NCBI GenBank assembly: GCA_020635815.1
Contig: JACJZB010000002.1
Span: 248,001 to 312,000 of the forward strand
Length of the DNA: 64,000 nucleotides
Direction: 5' to 3'
DNA from: Flavobacteriales bacterium
GTDB taxonomy: Bacteria; Bacteroidota; Bacteroidia; Flavobacteriales_E; Vicingaceae
A model generated the notes under the pieces. The model saw only the letters and a list, made by a program, of their open reading frames with translations, did no database searches and was not told where the DNA came from. Shown piece by piece: positions 1 through 8,263 of this stretch. The translations under genes were made by a program, and so were the position numbers. Position 1 is the first letter of the stretch. Every line of letters starts with the position of its first letter.

Positions 1-568
1 GTTTGCTCAAGAGTTACTGAATCATAAAGGAAAAATCTCATCAATAGAGCTAAAAATAAATCCGGATGCTAACCTAGATAAAATTAAAATAGAAATTGAA
101 TCAATTGTTGGTTCAAATTACAAAGTACAAACTCGTTATGAATTAAATGAACTTATTTTTAAAACCAACAAAACCGAAAAATGGATCACTTTTTTAATCT
201 TAACTTTTATTTTGATAATTGCTTCTTTTAATATTATTGGTTCATTAACTATGCTCATAATTGATAAAAAGAAAGATGTGTGGATATTAAAAACTATGGG
301 AGCAAATAATTCTTTAATTCAAAAAATATTCTTTGCTGAAGGAATGTTAATTAACCTTCTTGGTGCATTTACAGGAATGGTTTTAGGAGCTTTAATTTGT
401 TGGGCTCAGCAAACTTTTGGGTTGTTAAGGTTAAATGGTGGTATTGTAGATTTTTACCCTGTAGAGTTACAATTAATGGATTTTATAAATATAACAGGGT
501 TGGTTATTGTTATTGGTGTTTTGGCTTCTTGGTATCCGGCACGAATTTTGACGAAAAGACATTTATAA
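1..568 (+). CDS. FtsX/LolE-like ABC transporter permease, C-terminal part (5' truncated by window edge)
   Basis: The reading frame is open from base 2 to the stop at 566-568, so 188 residues of a longer protein are visible. The first ~60 residues look like the end of a periplasmic domain. Three hydrophobic segments follow: about residues 62-85, then around the run FAEGMLINLLGAFTGMVLGA, then INITGLVIVIGVLASW. Between the first two is a cytoplasmic stretch with KKKDVWILKTMGA, the typical coupling loop (lysine-rich, 'LK.MGA') of FtsX-family permeases of the LolC/LolE and MacB type. These proteins sit in the inner membrane and, with an ATPase, move lipoproteins or other substrates. The substrate cannot be told from this fragment. 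The small lipoprotein immediately downstream may share its transcript (inference). Confidence 0.85.
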   Translation, partial: FAQELLNHKGKISSIELKINPDANLDKIKIEIESIVGSNYKVQTRYELNELIFKTNKTEKWITFLILTFILIIASFNIIGSLTMLIIDKKKDVWILKTMGANNSLIQKIFFAEGMLINLLGAFTGMVLGALICWAQQTFGLLRLNGGIVDFYPVELQLMDFINITGLVIVIGVLASWYPARILTKRHL

Positions 569-603
569 AACAATCGTATCTTTGAACTTTAAAAATAATA
601 ACC

Positions 604-780
604 ATGAAAAAATTATCAATACTTACATCACTAGTTGCGTTTACTTTTGTAAGTTGTAAATCAACTTCTAGCACTTCAAATACTAATAATGTTAAAACAG
701 AGGAAGTTGTTAAAAAATCAACAGAAACATCACCTAAAAAACCAACATCTTTAAGAAGTAGAACATTATTAACTGAGTAA
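604..780 (+). CDS. Small lipoprotein, 58 residues
   Basis: An ATG 35 bases after the permease stop opens a 58-residue frame. Its N-terminus is a lipoprotein signal: MKK, a short hydrophobic stretch and the lipobox FVSC with the acceptor cysteine at residue 18. The mature part is about 40 residues of Ser/Thr/Asn/Lys-rich low-complexity sequence ending LRSRTLLTE. No domain is recognisable. The clean lipobox and the position behind a permease gene support a real gene. Its function is unknown. Confidence 0.65.
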   Translation: MKKLSILTSLVAFTFVSCKSTSSTSNTNNVKTEEVVKKSTETSPKKPTSLRSRTLLTE

Positions 781-844
781 TTTAATCCCAGCTTCTATAT
801 TAAACTCTTCAACAAGCTCAAGGTAAACTCTATATTATACTCTT

Positions 845-2986
845 TCATACCTTCACCCCAATTACACAAACATCGTCTAATTGTTCTAAATTCCCTTTCC
901 AGTTTTCAAAAGCTTCATCAATTAATTGTTTTTGCTTCTCCATCGATTCATTTTGAATAGAGAGTAGTAACTTTTTAAAGTTTGCTGATTTTAATTTCTT
1001 ACCTTTTTCTCCGCCAAACTGATCAGCATAACCATCAGAGGAAATATAGACACTATCTCCTTTTTGTAACTCAATAGTGTGAGTGGTATAAGGCAACAAT
1101 TCATCAAACTTACCTATTGGTTGTTTGTTTGCCTTGGTTTCTATTATTTCATTATTTCTAATTATCCATAAAGGATTATTCGCACCTGCATATTTCAACT
1201 TCCAACTTCCGTCTTTCTGCTCCAAACTACAAAGAGCGATATCCATCCCATCTTTTACCTCATCTTCACTTTTTTCGAACTCAGCAATTACTATTTCTCT
1301 AGTTTTATTCAATATTTCTCCAGGATCTGTTAGCCCATATTCACGTACACTTCGGTTTAACCCATTATTACAAACTACACTTACCATTGCTCCCGGAACG
1401 CCATGTCCCGTACAATCGGCAGCGGCGAATAAAATAACAGCCCCCTCCAACTCCCCCGAAGGGGGAGAGACTCCCTTCCCTTTGGGAAGGGTTGGGGATG
1501 GGATCCTCTCCATCCAATAAAAATCTCCTGCTACTATATCTTTAGGCTTGTATAAAATAAAGCTTTCTTGTAAATACTTTTTTACTACTTTAAGCGGTGG
1601 TAATATGGCGTTTTGTATGCGTTTGGCATATTGAATACTATCTGTTATTTCTTTATTCTTTTCTTCAACAAGTTCTTTTTGTGCTACTACTTCGGTAGTT
1701 CTATCAATAACCCTTTGCTCAAGTTTGTTTTTTTCATTCTCTAAAGCTGAGTTTACAGTTGCAAAGTCTTTAGCTAAATATACCGACATAGAAATAGGGA
1801 TACTTAATAATGCTAACACAACTAATATGGCTAACAAAAGACCAAAAGAACCACTAATATTTATATGTACAGTATCACCAACCGAAAAAGCTACCATAAT
1901 AATTCCGATAATAAAAATTGCGAAGGAGAAAATGCCTACTCCTAATATATTTGCACCGTGATAATTTTTTATTATAGCTCTAATAATAACTCGTACTGCT
2001 TCAATAATAACAAAAAGTGCTTGAGCGGTTATTACTAATTCGTTATACCCCACCTTAACAAAGAAAAATAACAATGGGAAAAAGGTTAAAATTACTGCTG
2101 CCCAAAATATTTTTGGAAAGGGACTGTAAAATAAAGAATATAGAAAGGTAATTAACATAAAAAGTGACAAAGGAATTAGCATATAAATATAGTATTCGAT
2201 AAATAGTTGTATCGATGGTATATGAATTATCTGTAGTAATGCCGACCCCAAAAACAGTAATGAAAAAAAGAGAGCAAACAAACTATAATACAAATTAACC
2301 TTATGTTTTTTGTAAAATAGATACAGTAAAAAATGTAAAAAACTTAAGGCAAACAATATTCCAAACAACAATACAAACACAAACAATGTAATGTTATGTA
2401 TTCGGATTTCATCTGCAGTAGTTTCGTTTAAGTTGTTTATAGCAATAGAAATACCTGCTTTATTTTCTTCGTAGTTTTCATAATTTGTGAGGTAATTATG
2501 ATTAGAATATCGTATAGCAATAAGATGGTATTCTCGTTCATCAAATACAATTCCTATAGGAATTTCATCTGGTGAATAGGGTTTTTCGTCGGTTTTGTTT
2601 AAACCTATTTTTCCAAATTGATGTACTAGCTTGCCATCGATATAAACCTCTGAAGCCCCAGTATGGCTAAGAATTAAACCCAATGGTTTATTCACTAAAG
2701 AGCTATCAACAACTATTCTTAGTCTGAACCAACAATTTCCTTTAAAGGTTTCTTTGGGTATCTCATCTAAATTGAGATCTATATCTAAAGTGTCCCAATC
2801 AACATCGTTAAAATCATATTTCGCCCATTCTACATTATCTCCTTGATGATATTTCCAAACCTTTTTAAGAGAAACAGGAGTAGTGTCAGTAATAATAGAA
2901 ACTAATGATTTATCGGTTTTTTGCCCAGAAACTATACTACTATTAATCAGTATTACAATAAAGAATATGTTTTTAATAAATTTCAT
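845..2986 (-). CDS. 7TM-sensor SpoIIE/PP2C-family serine phosphatase
   Basis: A 713-residue membrane protein. Order: signal peptide (1-21); an extracytoplasmic domain (about 30-185) like the jelly-roll sensor modules of 7TM-DISM proteins (WFRLRIVVDSSL, VYIDGKLVHQFG); seven hydrophobic helices (about 195-410); a coiled coil (about 415-455); and a C-terminal SpoIIE phosphatase domain. That domain has the metal-binding motifs GDFYW, AAADCTGHGVPGAMVS, DGMDIALC and SSDGYADQFGG. It probably dephosphorylates a serine on a partner-switch regulator in response to an outside ligand (family knowledge; target unknown). About 20 residues rich in Pro/Gly (about 494-517) interrupt the phosphatase domain between the first metal strand and ILFAAADC. 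The paralogue next door lacks them, and they are encoded by a palindromic repeat. The paralogue ends 52 bases upstream, so the two are probably co-transcribed. Confidence 0.9.
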   Translation of the reverse strand: MKFIKNIFFIVILINSSIVSGQKTDKSLVSIITDTTPVSLKKVWKYHQGDNVEWAKYDFNDVDWDTLDIDLNLDEIPKETFKGNCWFRLRIVVDSSLVNKPLGLILSHTGASEVYIDGKLVHQFGKIGLNKTDEKPYSPDEIPIGIVFDEREYHLIAIRYSNHNYLTNYENYEENKAGISIAINNLNETTADEIRIHNITLFVFVLLFGILFALSFLHFLLYLFYKKHKVNLYYSLFALFFSLLFLGSALLQIIHIPSIQLFIEYYIYMLIPLSLFMLITFLYSLFYSPFPKIFWAAVILTFFPLLFFFVKVGYNELVITAQALFVIIEAVRVIIRAIIKNYHGANILGVGIFSFAIFIIGIIMVAFSVGDTVHINISGSFGLLLAILVVLALLSIPISMSVYLAKDFATVNSALENEKNKLEQRVIDRTTEVVAQKELVEEKNKEITDSIQYAKRIQNAILPPLKVVKKYLQESFILYKPKDIVAGDFYWMERIPSPTLPKGKGVSPPSGELEGAVILFAAADCTGHGVPGAMVSVVCNNGLNRSVREYGLTDPGEILNKTREIVIAEFEKSEDEVKDGMDIALCSLEQKDGSWKLKYAGANNPLWIIRNNEIIETKANKQPIGKFDELLPYTTHTIELQKGDSVYISSDGYADQFGGEKGKKLKSANFKKLLLSIQNESMEKQKQLIDEAFENWKGNLEQLDDVCVIGVKV
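1436..1504. repeat. Palindromic repeat inserted in frame in a SpoIIE phosphatase gene
   Basis: Two nested GC-rich stems, ACTCCCCCGAAGGGGGAG and CCCTTCCCTTTGGGAAGGG, followed by TTGGGGATGGG. This is the same type as the CCCCTCC/GGAGGGG elements at 33.3, 35.1, 45.6, 46.4, 48.7, 49.1 and 50.4 kb. It lies inside the gene at 845-2986 without breaking the frame. Aligned by eye with the paralogue at 3039-5372 it is an insertion of about 20 codons. Confidence 0.8.
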
Positions 2987-3038
2987 GAATTACTTATTTT
3001 AATCTAATCGCACCCCTCAATAAAAGATGAGTTAAGTA

Positions 3039-5372
3039 TTAAACCTTCACTCCTATAATACAAACATCATCAATTTGTTCTAGGTCGCCTTTCCAATTTT
3101 CAAACATATTATCTAGGGTCTTTTTTTGGTCTTCCATATTTTTATCTTGAACCGATAACAGGAGTTGTTTTAATGACTTAAGTTTAAATTTCTTCCCTTT
3201 TTCTCCACCAAACTGATCGGCATAACCATCACTAAACGTATAAATAGCATCTCCTTGTTGGAGTTGTATCTCCTTTTCTGTAAATGGTTTTAAATCTCCT
3301 GAATACAATCCAACAGGTTGTTTATCTGCTTTATGTTCTATTAATTCATATTGACTGTCAGTTCGAGTAGAGCTATGCTCGTATCGAGAATCAGTCAATT
3401 TTGCTGTTCTTCTCGATACACTTCCTTCGTCAGCACTCGAAGTGACAGCACGTATTATCCAAACTGGATTATTTGCCCCTGAAAAAGTTAACTTATTGGT
3501 GTTTTCATCCCAAACACACAGAGCTAAATCCATTCCGTCTTTTTGTTGTGTGTCTATCCCTTTTTGCTCTAAAGCTTTTATTATTTTTTCACGTAACTTA
3601 TTTAAAATTAACGAAGGTTGAGTGATGTTGTTCTCCACAACTATTTCATTAAAAAAGCTAATGCCTAACATGCTCATAAATGCTCCAGGCACACCATGCC
3701 CAGTACAATCGGCAGCAACCCAAATTGCTAAATTGTTTTCGGTATGAAAAGCCCAAAAGAAATCGCCACTCACCACATCTTTTGGCTTTAATAACACAAA
3801 ATGTTCTGATGAAATTTGGTTCCAGTATTCATCACTCGTTAATAGTGCCGTCTGTATTCGTTTAGCATAATTTATACTGTCTGTTATTTCTTGATGTTGC
3901 TCTTCTACAATCTCTTTTTGGTGTGTTATTTCTATATTTTTTTGCGTTAACAACGCATTGTTTCGTTTTCGTTGTTGATTAACTCGATAAACAAAAATTA
4001 AAAAGCCCAGTAAAATAATTCCAACTCCTAATGACCCGAATAATTGGATGGATTTCCGCTTCGATTCTTCGCTAGCTTTTTCTAACTCAATATCTTTAAT
4101 CGCGTTCGTTTTATTTAACAACTCTATTTCTTGCTCTTTACGTTCACTTTGGTATTTTTTCTCTAGTTCATTAATCAATTCTGTGTTTTCTTTATTGGTA
4201 ACACTATCAGCCAATGTTATGTATTGAGATTGATGATAATATGCTTTATCAAACTTCTTTTGCTTTTCATAAACCATCGATAATCCTTTATGCGATTTAA
4301 TCACATAATCCATATATCCTGTATTTTCGGCATTGGTTAACGCTTCTTGATACAGGTTTAATGCTTTATTGTATTCTCCTCTTTTGTTATAAATTTTAGC
4401 CGCTGCTATTTGTGAAACAGCTATTTTCCCAAAACTTCCTATCTCTTTTTTAATTTTAATAGCTTTTAAAGCATATTCCAATGCTTTGTCATCCTCGTTA
4501 GTTAATTCATAATTAACACTTAAATTATTATAACATTGAGCAATTAATGGCTTATCACCGAGTGCTAAAAAAATCTCTAATGCTTCTAAAAAATGTTTTC
4601 GAGCCTCTTCATATTTCTCCAAATAATCATAAGCCGTTCCTTCGCTAGTTAAAGCTATTCCATAATGTTTTTTTGCGTTTATCGCTTTGGCTAATTTCTT
4701 TTGTTTTGCATAAACCTTTAAAGCTTCAGTATAGTTTTTTTGTCCAATATAAATTAGTCCAATGTTGGCCATTGTTCCAATCGTCATATTGGTATCTTTT
4801 AAGTTTTCATAAATTTCAATCGCTCTTAGATAAAGTTTAATCGCCTCAGTAGGATTTCCTGCAATATCGTGCATTATACCAGTATTGTTAAACGATTGTC
4901 CGGCACCGATACTGTCGCCAATTTCTATTTTTATTTCTCCTGATTTTTCAAAATTCACCCTAGCTTTTTCATACTCTCCAGCATAATAATAAGCAATACC
5001 TATATCATTAAAAGCCTCTGCTACACCATTTCTATTTTTTTGTTTCTCGTGAGCTTTTTGTGCCTTTGTGTAATATTCTACAGCTACTGGATATTTGCCA
5101 ACAGCTTGAGCAGTCAAAGCATATTCTCGATAAGCTTCGGCTATTTCTTTTTGATTTGAAATTTTCTTGGATAAATCAATTGCTTTTTGATTGTAATAAA
5201 ATGCCGAGTCTTCATTGTTTTTTCGATGGTTTGCAGCTAATTGCTCAAAAACCAATATTTTAACCGTATCATGAGCATTTGATTGTATAATTTGAAGTAA
5301 ACTATCATTTACAGCTCCTAAAAGAAAGCCTGGACTTAATAATACTATAAAAAAAAGAAGTCTATTTAACAT
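3039..5372 (-). CDS. TPR-repeat SpoIIE/PP2C-family serine phosphatase
   Basis: A 777-residue protein with a signal peptide (1-19). About ten tetratricopeptide repeats follow (about 35-390; motifs such as AEAFNDIGIAYYYAGEYEKA), then a coiled coil, one transmembrane helix (about 446-465), a second coiled coil and a SpoIIE phosphatase domain. The phosphatase motifs are GDFFW, VAADCTGHGVPGAFMS, DGMDLALC and TFSDGYADQFGG. The TPR part is presumably outside the inner membrane and the phosphatase in the cytoplasm. Proteins of this build occur in multiple copies in Bacteroidota and are thought to act in partner-switching signal cascades; no anti-sigma or STAS partner is seen nearby. Between WIIR and ELIEHKADKQPVG there are about 33 extra residues (about 640-673). 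The neighbouring paralogue reads WIIRNNEIIETKANKQPIG there. The extra stretch is a palindromic element. Confidence 0.9.
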   Translation of the reverse strand: MLNRLLFFIVLLSPGFLLGAVNDSLLQIIQSNAHDTVKILVFEQLAANHRKNNEDSAFYYNQKAIDLSKKISNQKEIAEAYREYALTAQAVGKYPVAVEYYTKAQKAHEKQKNRNGVAEAFNDIGIAYYYAGEYEKARVNFEKSGEIKIEIGDSIGAGQSFNNTGIMHDIAGNPTEAIKLYLRAIEIYENLKDTNMTIGTMANIGLIYIGQKNYTEALKVYAKQKKLAKAINAKKHYGIALTSEGTAYDYLEKYEEARKHFLEALEIFLALGDKPLIAQCYNNLSVNYELTNEDDKALEYALKAIKIKKEIGSFGKIAVSQIAAAKIYNKRGEYNKALNLYQEALTNAENTGYMDYVIKSHKGLSMVYEKQKKFDKAYYHQSQYITLADSVTNKENTELINELEKKYQSERKEQEIELLNKTNAIKDIELEKASEESKRKSIQLFGSLGVGIILLGFLIFVYRVNQQRKRNNALLTQKNIEITHQKEIVEEQHQEITDSINYAKRIQTALLTSDEYWNQISSEHFVLLKPKDVVSGDFFWAFHTENNLAIWVAADCTGHGVPGAFMSMLGISFFNEIVVENNITQPSLILNKLREKIIKALEQKGIDTQQKDGMDLALCVWDENTNKLTFSGANNPVWIIRAVTSSADEGSVSRRTAKLTDSRYEHSSTRTDSQYELIEHKADKQPVGLYSGDLKPFTEKEIQLQQGDAIYTFSDGYADQFGGEKGKKFKLKSLKQLLLSVQDKNMEDQKKTLDNMFENWKGDLEQIDDVCIIGVKV
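3355..3448. repeat. Palindromic element with terminal inverted repeats, in frame in a SpoIIE phosphatase gene
   Basis: The ends CTGTCAGTTCGAGT (3355-3368) and ACTCGAAGTGACAG (3435-3448) are inverted copies matching at 13 of 14 positions. An inner pair, GTATCGAGAA and TTCTCGATAC, matches exactly. The whole can fold into one long hairpin. It lies inside the gene at 3039-5372 and is translated as about 33 residues absent from the paralogue. Confidence 0.85.
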
Positions 5373-5400
5373 TGTATTGCTATTCTACTATTCAATAATA

Positions 5401-5429
5401 CAAATATTTAAGCATAAAATAAATATCAA
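5401..5429 (-). promoter_or_regulatory. Putative Bacteroidota-type promoter for the phosphatase pair
   Basis: On the minus strand there is TTG (5429-5427), an 18-base spacer and AATATTTG (5408-5401), one mismatch from TAnnTTTG. This would start transcription about 20 bases before the ATG at 5372. Confidence 0.4.
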
Positions 5430-5472
5430 TTCCATCTTCTTCCTTAATTATTTCCGTTCATCATTTATTCTT

Positions 5473-5503
5473 TTGAATATAACCAATTAATTGAGCATAT
5501 TTG
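5473..5503 (+). promoter_or_regulatory. Putative promoter of the M1 aminopeptidase gene
   Basis: TTG (5473-5475), 20 bases, then CATATTTG (5496-5503), one mismatch from the TAnnTTTG -7 box. Transcription would begin near 5510. That makes the in-frame TTG at 5501 an unlikely start and supports the ATG at 5531. Confidence 0.5.
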
Positions 5504-5530
5504 TCGGTTCTAAAACTAACTAAGAACCAC

Positions 5531-8158
5531 ATGACTAACAAAACACTACTAATTGCTTCGGTATTACTCTTTATTTTTGGGTGTAAACCTACCGAAACAA
5601 TAACTTTGCCTGAGCAGGTAATTGAGATTAACGATCCTAATAAACTTCCTGAACCAGCAATTTATCAAGCTTCGAACACTAAGATATTTGATTTAGTACA
5701 CACCAAATTAGATGTAAAATTTAATTGGGAAAAAGCTTACTTATATGGTAAAGCAGAGCTTACCTTAAAACCTTATTTCCATCCTAATAATACATTAGCC
5801 TTAAATGCTCGTGGAATGGATATTAATAAAGTTCAGTTGGTTAGCAAACCTAACCTTGACTTAAAATACCATTATGATGATTTAATGTTAATTATTGATT
5901 TGGATAAAGAGTACACAAGAAACGATACATTAAAAATATTGATTGATTATACAGCAAAACCTGATGAATTAACAGAAGGCGGTAGTGATGCCATCTCTTC
6001 AGATAAAGGTTTGTATTTTATTAATCCTCGTGGAGAAGAAAAAGATAAACCTCAACAAATTTGGACACAAGGAGAAACGCAATCTAACTCAGCTTGGTTT
6101 CCAACAATAGATTCTCCAAACGAAAGATGTACTGGAGAAATTGCTATTACAGTTGAAGAAAAATACAAAACCCTTTCGAATGGAATTTTAAATCTTCAAA
6201 CCATAAATGCAGATGGAACAAGAACTGACTATTGGGAAATGGATCAACCTCATGCTCCTTATTTATTTATGATGGCTATTGGAGAGTTTTCTATTACTAA
6301 AGAAACATGGAAAGGAATTGATGTAGATTATTATTTAGAAAAAGATTACGCTCCTTATGCAAAAGATATTTTTGGATTAACACCAGAAATGCTTGAATTT
6401 TACTCTAATCGATTAGGAGTAACTTATCCTTGGAAAAAATACAGTCAAATTGTTGTTCGTGATTATGTTTCTGGAGCAATGGAAAACACAACGGCTGTTA
6501 TTCATGGTGAATTTGTACAGCAAACTAAACGTGAATTATTAGACGGAAGTGCTGGTGAAGATGTTATTGCTCACGAGTTATTCCACCATTGGTTTGGCGA
6601 TTTAGTTACTTGTGAATCTTGGTCTAACTTACCCCTAAATGAATCATTTGCTACTTACGGAGAGTATTTATGGAACGAATATAAATATGGAGCAGATAAA
6701 GCCGATTATGGTTTAAAAAATGATTTGGCTGCTTATTTACAAGAGGCCGAAGAAACTCAAGTTGATATGATAAGATTTAACTACGAAAGTAGAGAAGATA
6801 TGTTTGATGCACATTCTTACCAAAAAGGAGGAAGAATTTTACACATGCTTAGAAATTACTTAGGTGATGATGCTTTTTTTGAGTCTTTAAAATTCTACTT
6901 AAACAAAAACAAGTTTACTGATGTAGAAATGCACGAATTTAGATTGGCTTGTGAGGATGTTACTGGAGAAGATTTAAATTGGTTTTTTAACCAATGGTTT
7001 TATGCTAGCGGACATCCTATATTAAATATTAGTTATGACTATAATGACTCGTTAAAAGTTCAAACTGTTTATATTAGTCAAGAACAAAACTTTAATACAA
7101 CTCCTTTATACAAATTACCAATTGCTATTGATATTTATGTTGAAGGTAAGGTAGAGAGAAAAGAAGTGGTAATCGATAAAGCTATAAATGTTTTTTCTTA
7201 CGAAATGACCTCAAAACCAGATTTAGTAAATGTTGATGGAGATAAAATGTTGTTGTGCGAAAAAGTTGATAATCACTCTACTCATGAATGGGCTTTTATG
7301 TATTACAATGCTCCAAAATATATGGATAGATACGAGGCTATCAGAAAATTAGCAGAAGTTAATGAATCTATTGCTACAAAAACAATTATTGATGCTTTAG
7401 AAGATAAGTTTGATCAAATTAGAAGAACAGCTATACGGAGTTTAGATATTGCCATTAAAAACAATCCTAATGTTGTAAAATCCAAATTAATAACATTAGT
7501 AAAAAATGAAAGCAATACCCGAGTTAAAGGAGATGCTATTGGAGTATTAGCAAAACACTTTTCAGATGATGCTACTGTTGTAGAAATAGTTAAGAAAGGG
7601 GTTGAAGAAGAATCTTATTATGTTTCTGGAAAATCATTAAATGCTTTAGCTTACTCGAGTAAAGAAGATGCTTTAACTTATGCTAAAAAATATGAAAACG
7701 AAACAAACTTAACTTTAATAAATTCTGTAGCAGCTATTTATGAAAAGCATGGTGGTCCTGAGCAAAACAAATTCTTTATTGAAAAATACACTCATATAGA
7801 TGGATTTGGAAAATACAGTTTTATTTCATCTTACGGTAATTACTTACAAAAACAACCTGACAATGTAATTGAAGAAGCATTACCTTTATTAGAAGAAGTA
7901 TCACTTAAAGAAGAAGCTTGGTGGATGAGAATGACTGGAATTAATGCGATTGCAGAGCTTGAAAACAAATATGTGCAACAGCTAATTGACTATAGAAAAG
8001 AGCTGAAAGCTGTAAAAAGTGATTCTCCTGAAGCAGTTGATTTAAATGCAAAAATTGAAAGTGCTGAAAAACAAAGAAGTCAATTAATGGCTATTATTGA
8101 TAAGGTTAAAGAAACAGAAACCAACCCAAGATTAAAACAAATTTTAGGAATTAAATAA
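5531..8158 (+). CDS. M1 family metallo-aminopeptidase, lipoprotein
   Basis: An 875-residue zinc aminopeptidase. From the ATG at 5531 the protein begins with a lipoprotein signal ending in LFIFGC, so it should be lipid-anchored in the envelope. The M1 exopeptidase motif is SGAMEN (about residue 313). The zinc site is HELFHHWFGD (His348, His352) with the third ligand in NESFATYGE 18 residues on (Glu371). A C-terminal helical region (about 610-875) resembles the HEAT-like tail of M1 enzymes. It would remove N-terminal residues from peptides in the periplasm or at the cell surface, as part of peptide nutrition. An upstream in-frame TTG at 5501 would put charged residues before the signal peptide, so the ATG is preferred. 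A hairpin terminator follows the stop. Confidence 0.92.
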   Translation: MTNKTLLIASVLLFIFGCKPTETITLPEQVIEINDPNKLPEPAIYQASNTKIFDLVHTKLDVKFNWEKAYLYGKAELTLKPYFHPNNTLALNARGMDINKVQLVSKPNLDLKYHYDDLMLIIDLDKEYTRNDTLKILIDYTAKPDELTEGGSDAISSDKGLYFINPRGEEKDKPQQIWTQGETQSNSAWFPTIDSPNERCTGEIAITVEEKYKTLSNGILNLQTINADGTRTDYWEMDQPHAPYLFMMAIGEFSITKETWKGIDVDYYLEKDYAPYAKDIFGLTPEMLEFYSNRLGVTYPWKKYSQIVVRDYVSGAMENTTAVIHGEFVQQTKRELLDGSAGEDVIAHELFHHWFGDLVTCESWSNLPLNESFATYGEYLWNEYKYGADKADYGLKNDLAAYLQEAEETQVDMIRFNYESREDMFDAHSYQKGGRILHMLRNYLGDDAFFESLKFYLNKNKFTDVEMHEFRLACEDVTGEDLNWFFNQWFYASGHPILNISYDYNDSLKVQTVYISQEQNFNTTPLYKLPIAIDIYVEGKVERKEVVIDKAINVFSYEMTSKPDLVNVDGDKMLLCEKVDNHSTHEWAFMYYNAPKYMDRYEAIRKLAEVNESIATKTIIDALEDKFDQIRRTAIRSLDIAIKNNPNVVKSKLITLVKNESNTRVKGDAIGVLAKHFSDDATVVEIVKKGVEEESYYVSGKSLNALAYSSKEDALTYAKKYENETNLTLINSVAAIYEKHGGPEQNKFFIEKYTHIDGFGKYSFISSYGNYLQKQPDNVIEEALPLLEEVSLKEEAWWMRMTGINAIAELENKYVQQLIDYRKELKAVKSDSPEAVDLNAKIESAEKQRSQLMAIIDKVKETETNPRLKQILGIK

Positions 8159-8162
8159 CTCT

Positions 8163-8193
8163 AAAAAGCCCATCAGAACTGATGGGCTTTTTA
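8163..8193. terminator. Bidirectional intrinsic terminator
   Basis: AAAAGCCCATCAG, loop AA, CTGATGGGCTTTT between the convergent genes ending at 8158 (+) and 8264 (-). The stem is perfect and has A and T tracts on both sides, so it can stop transcription from both. Confidence 0.9.
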
Positions 8194-8263
8194 TTTGCAC
8201 TAACTAAACAGGAAGGAAAAAAGAGAGATAAGAAATTCAGCTTTCTCTCTTCTAAAAAAAGGC

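Noticed and set aside
397..585. 62-codon frame overlapping the permease gene
   Set aside because: Lies wholly over an out-of-frame permease reading frame with clear membrane helices; no independent signal.
1125..1520. 131-codon frame opposite the 7TM phosphatase
   Set aside because: Antisense shadow of a conserved phosphatase domain; composition without any domain pattern.
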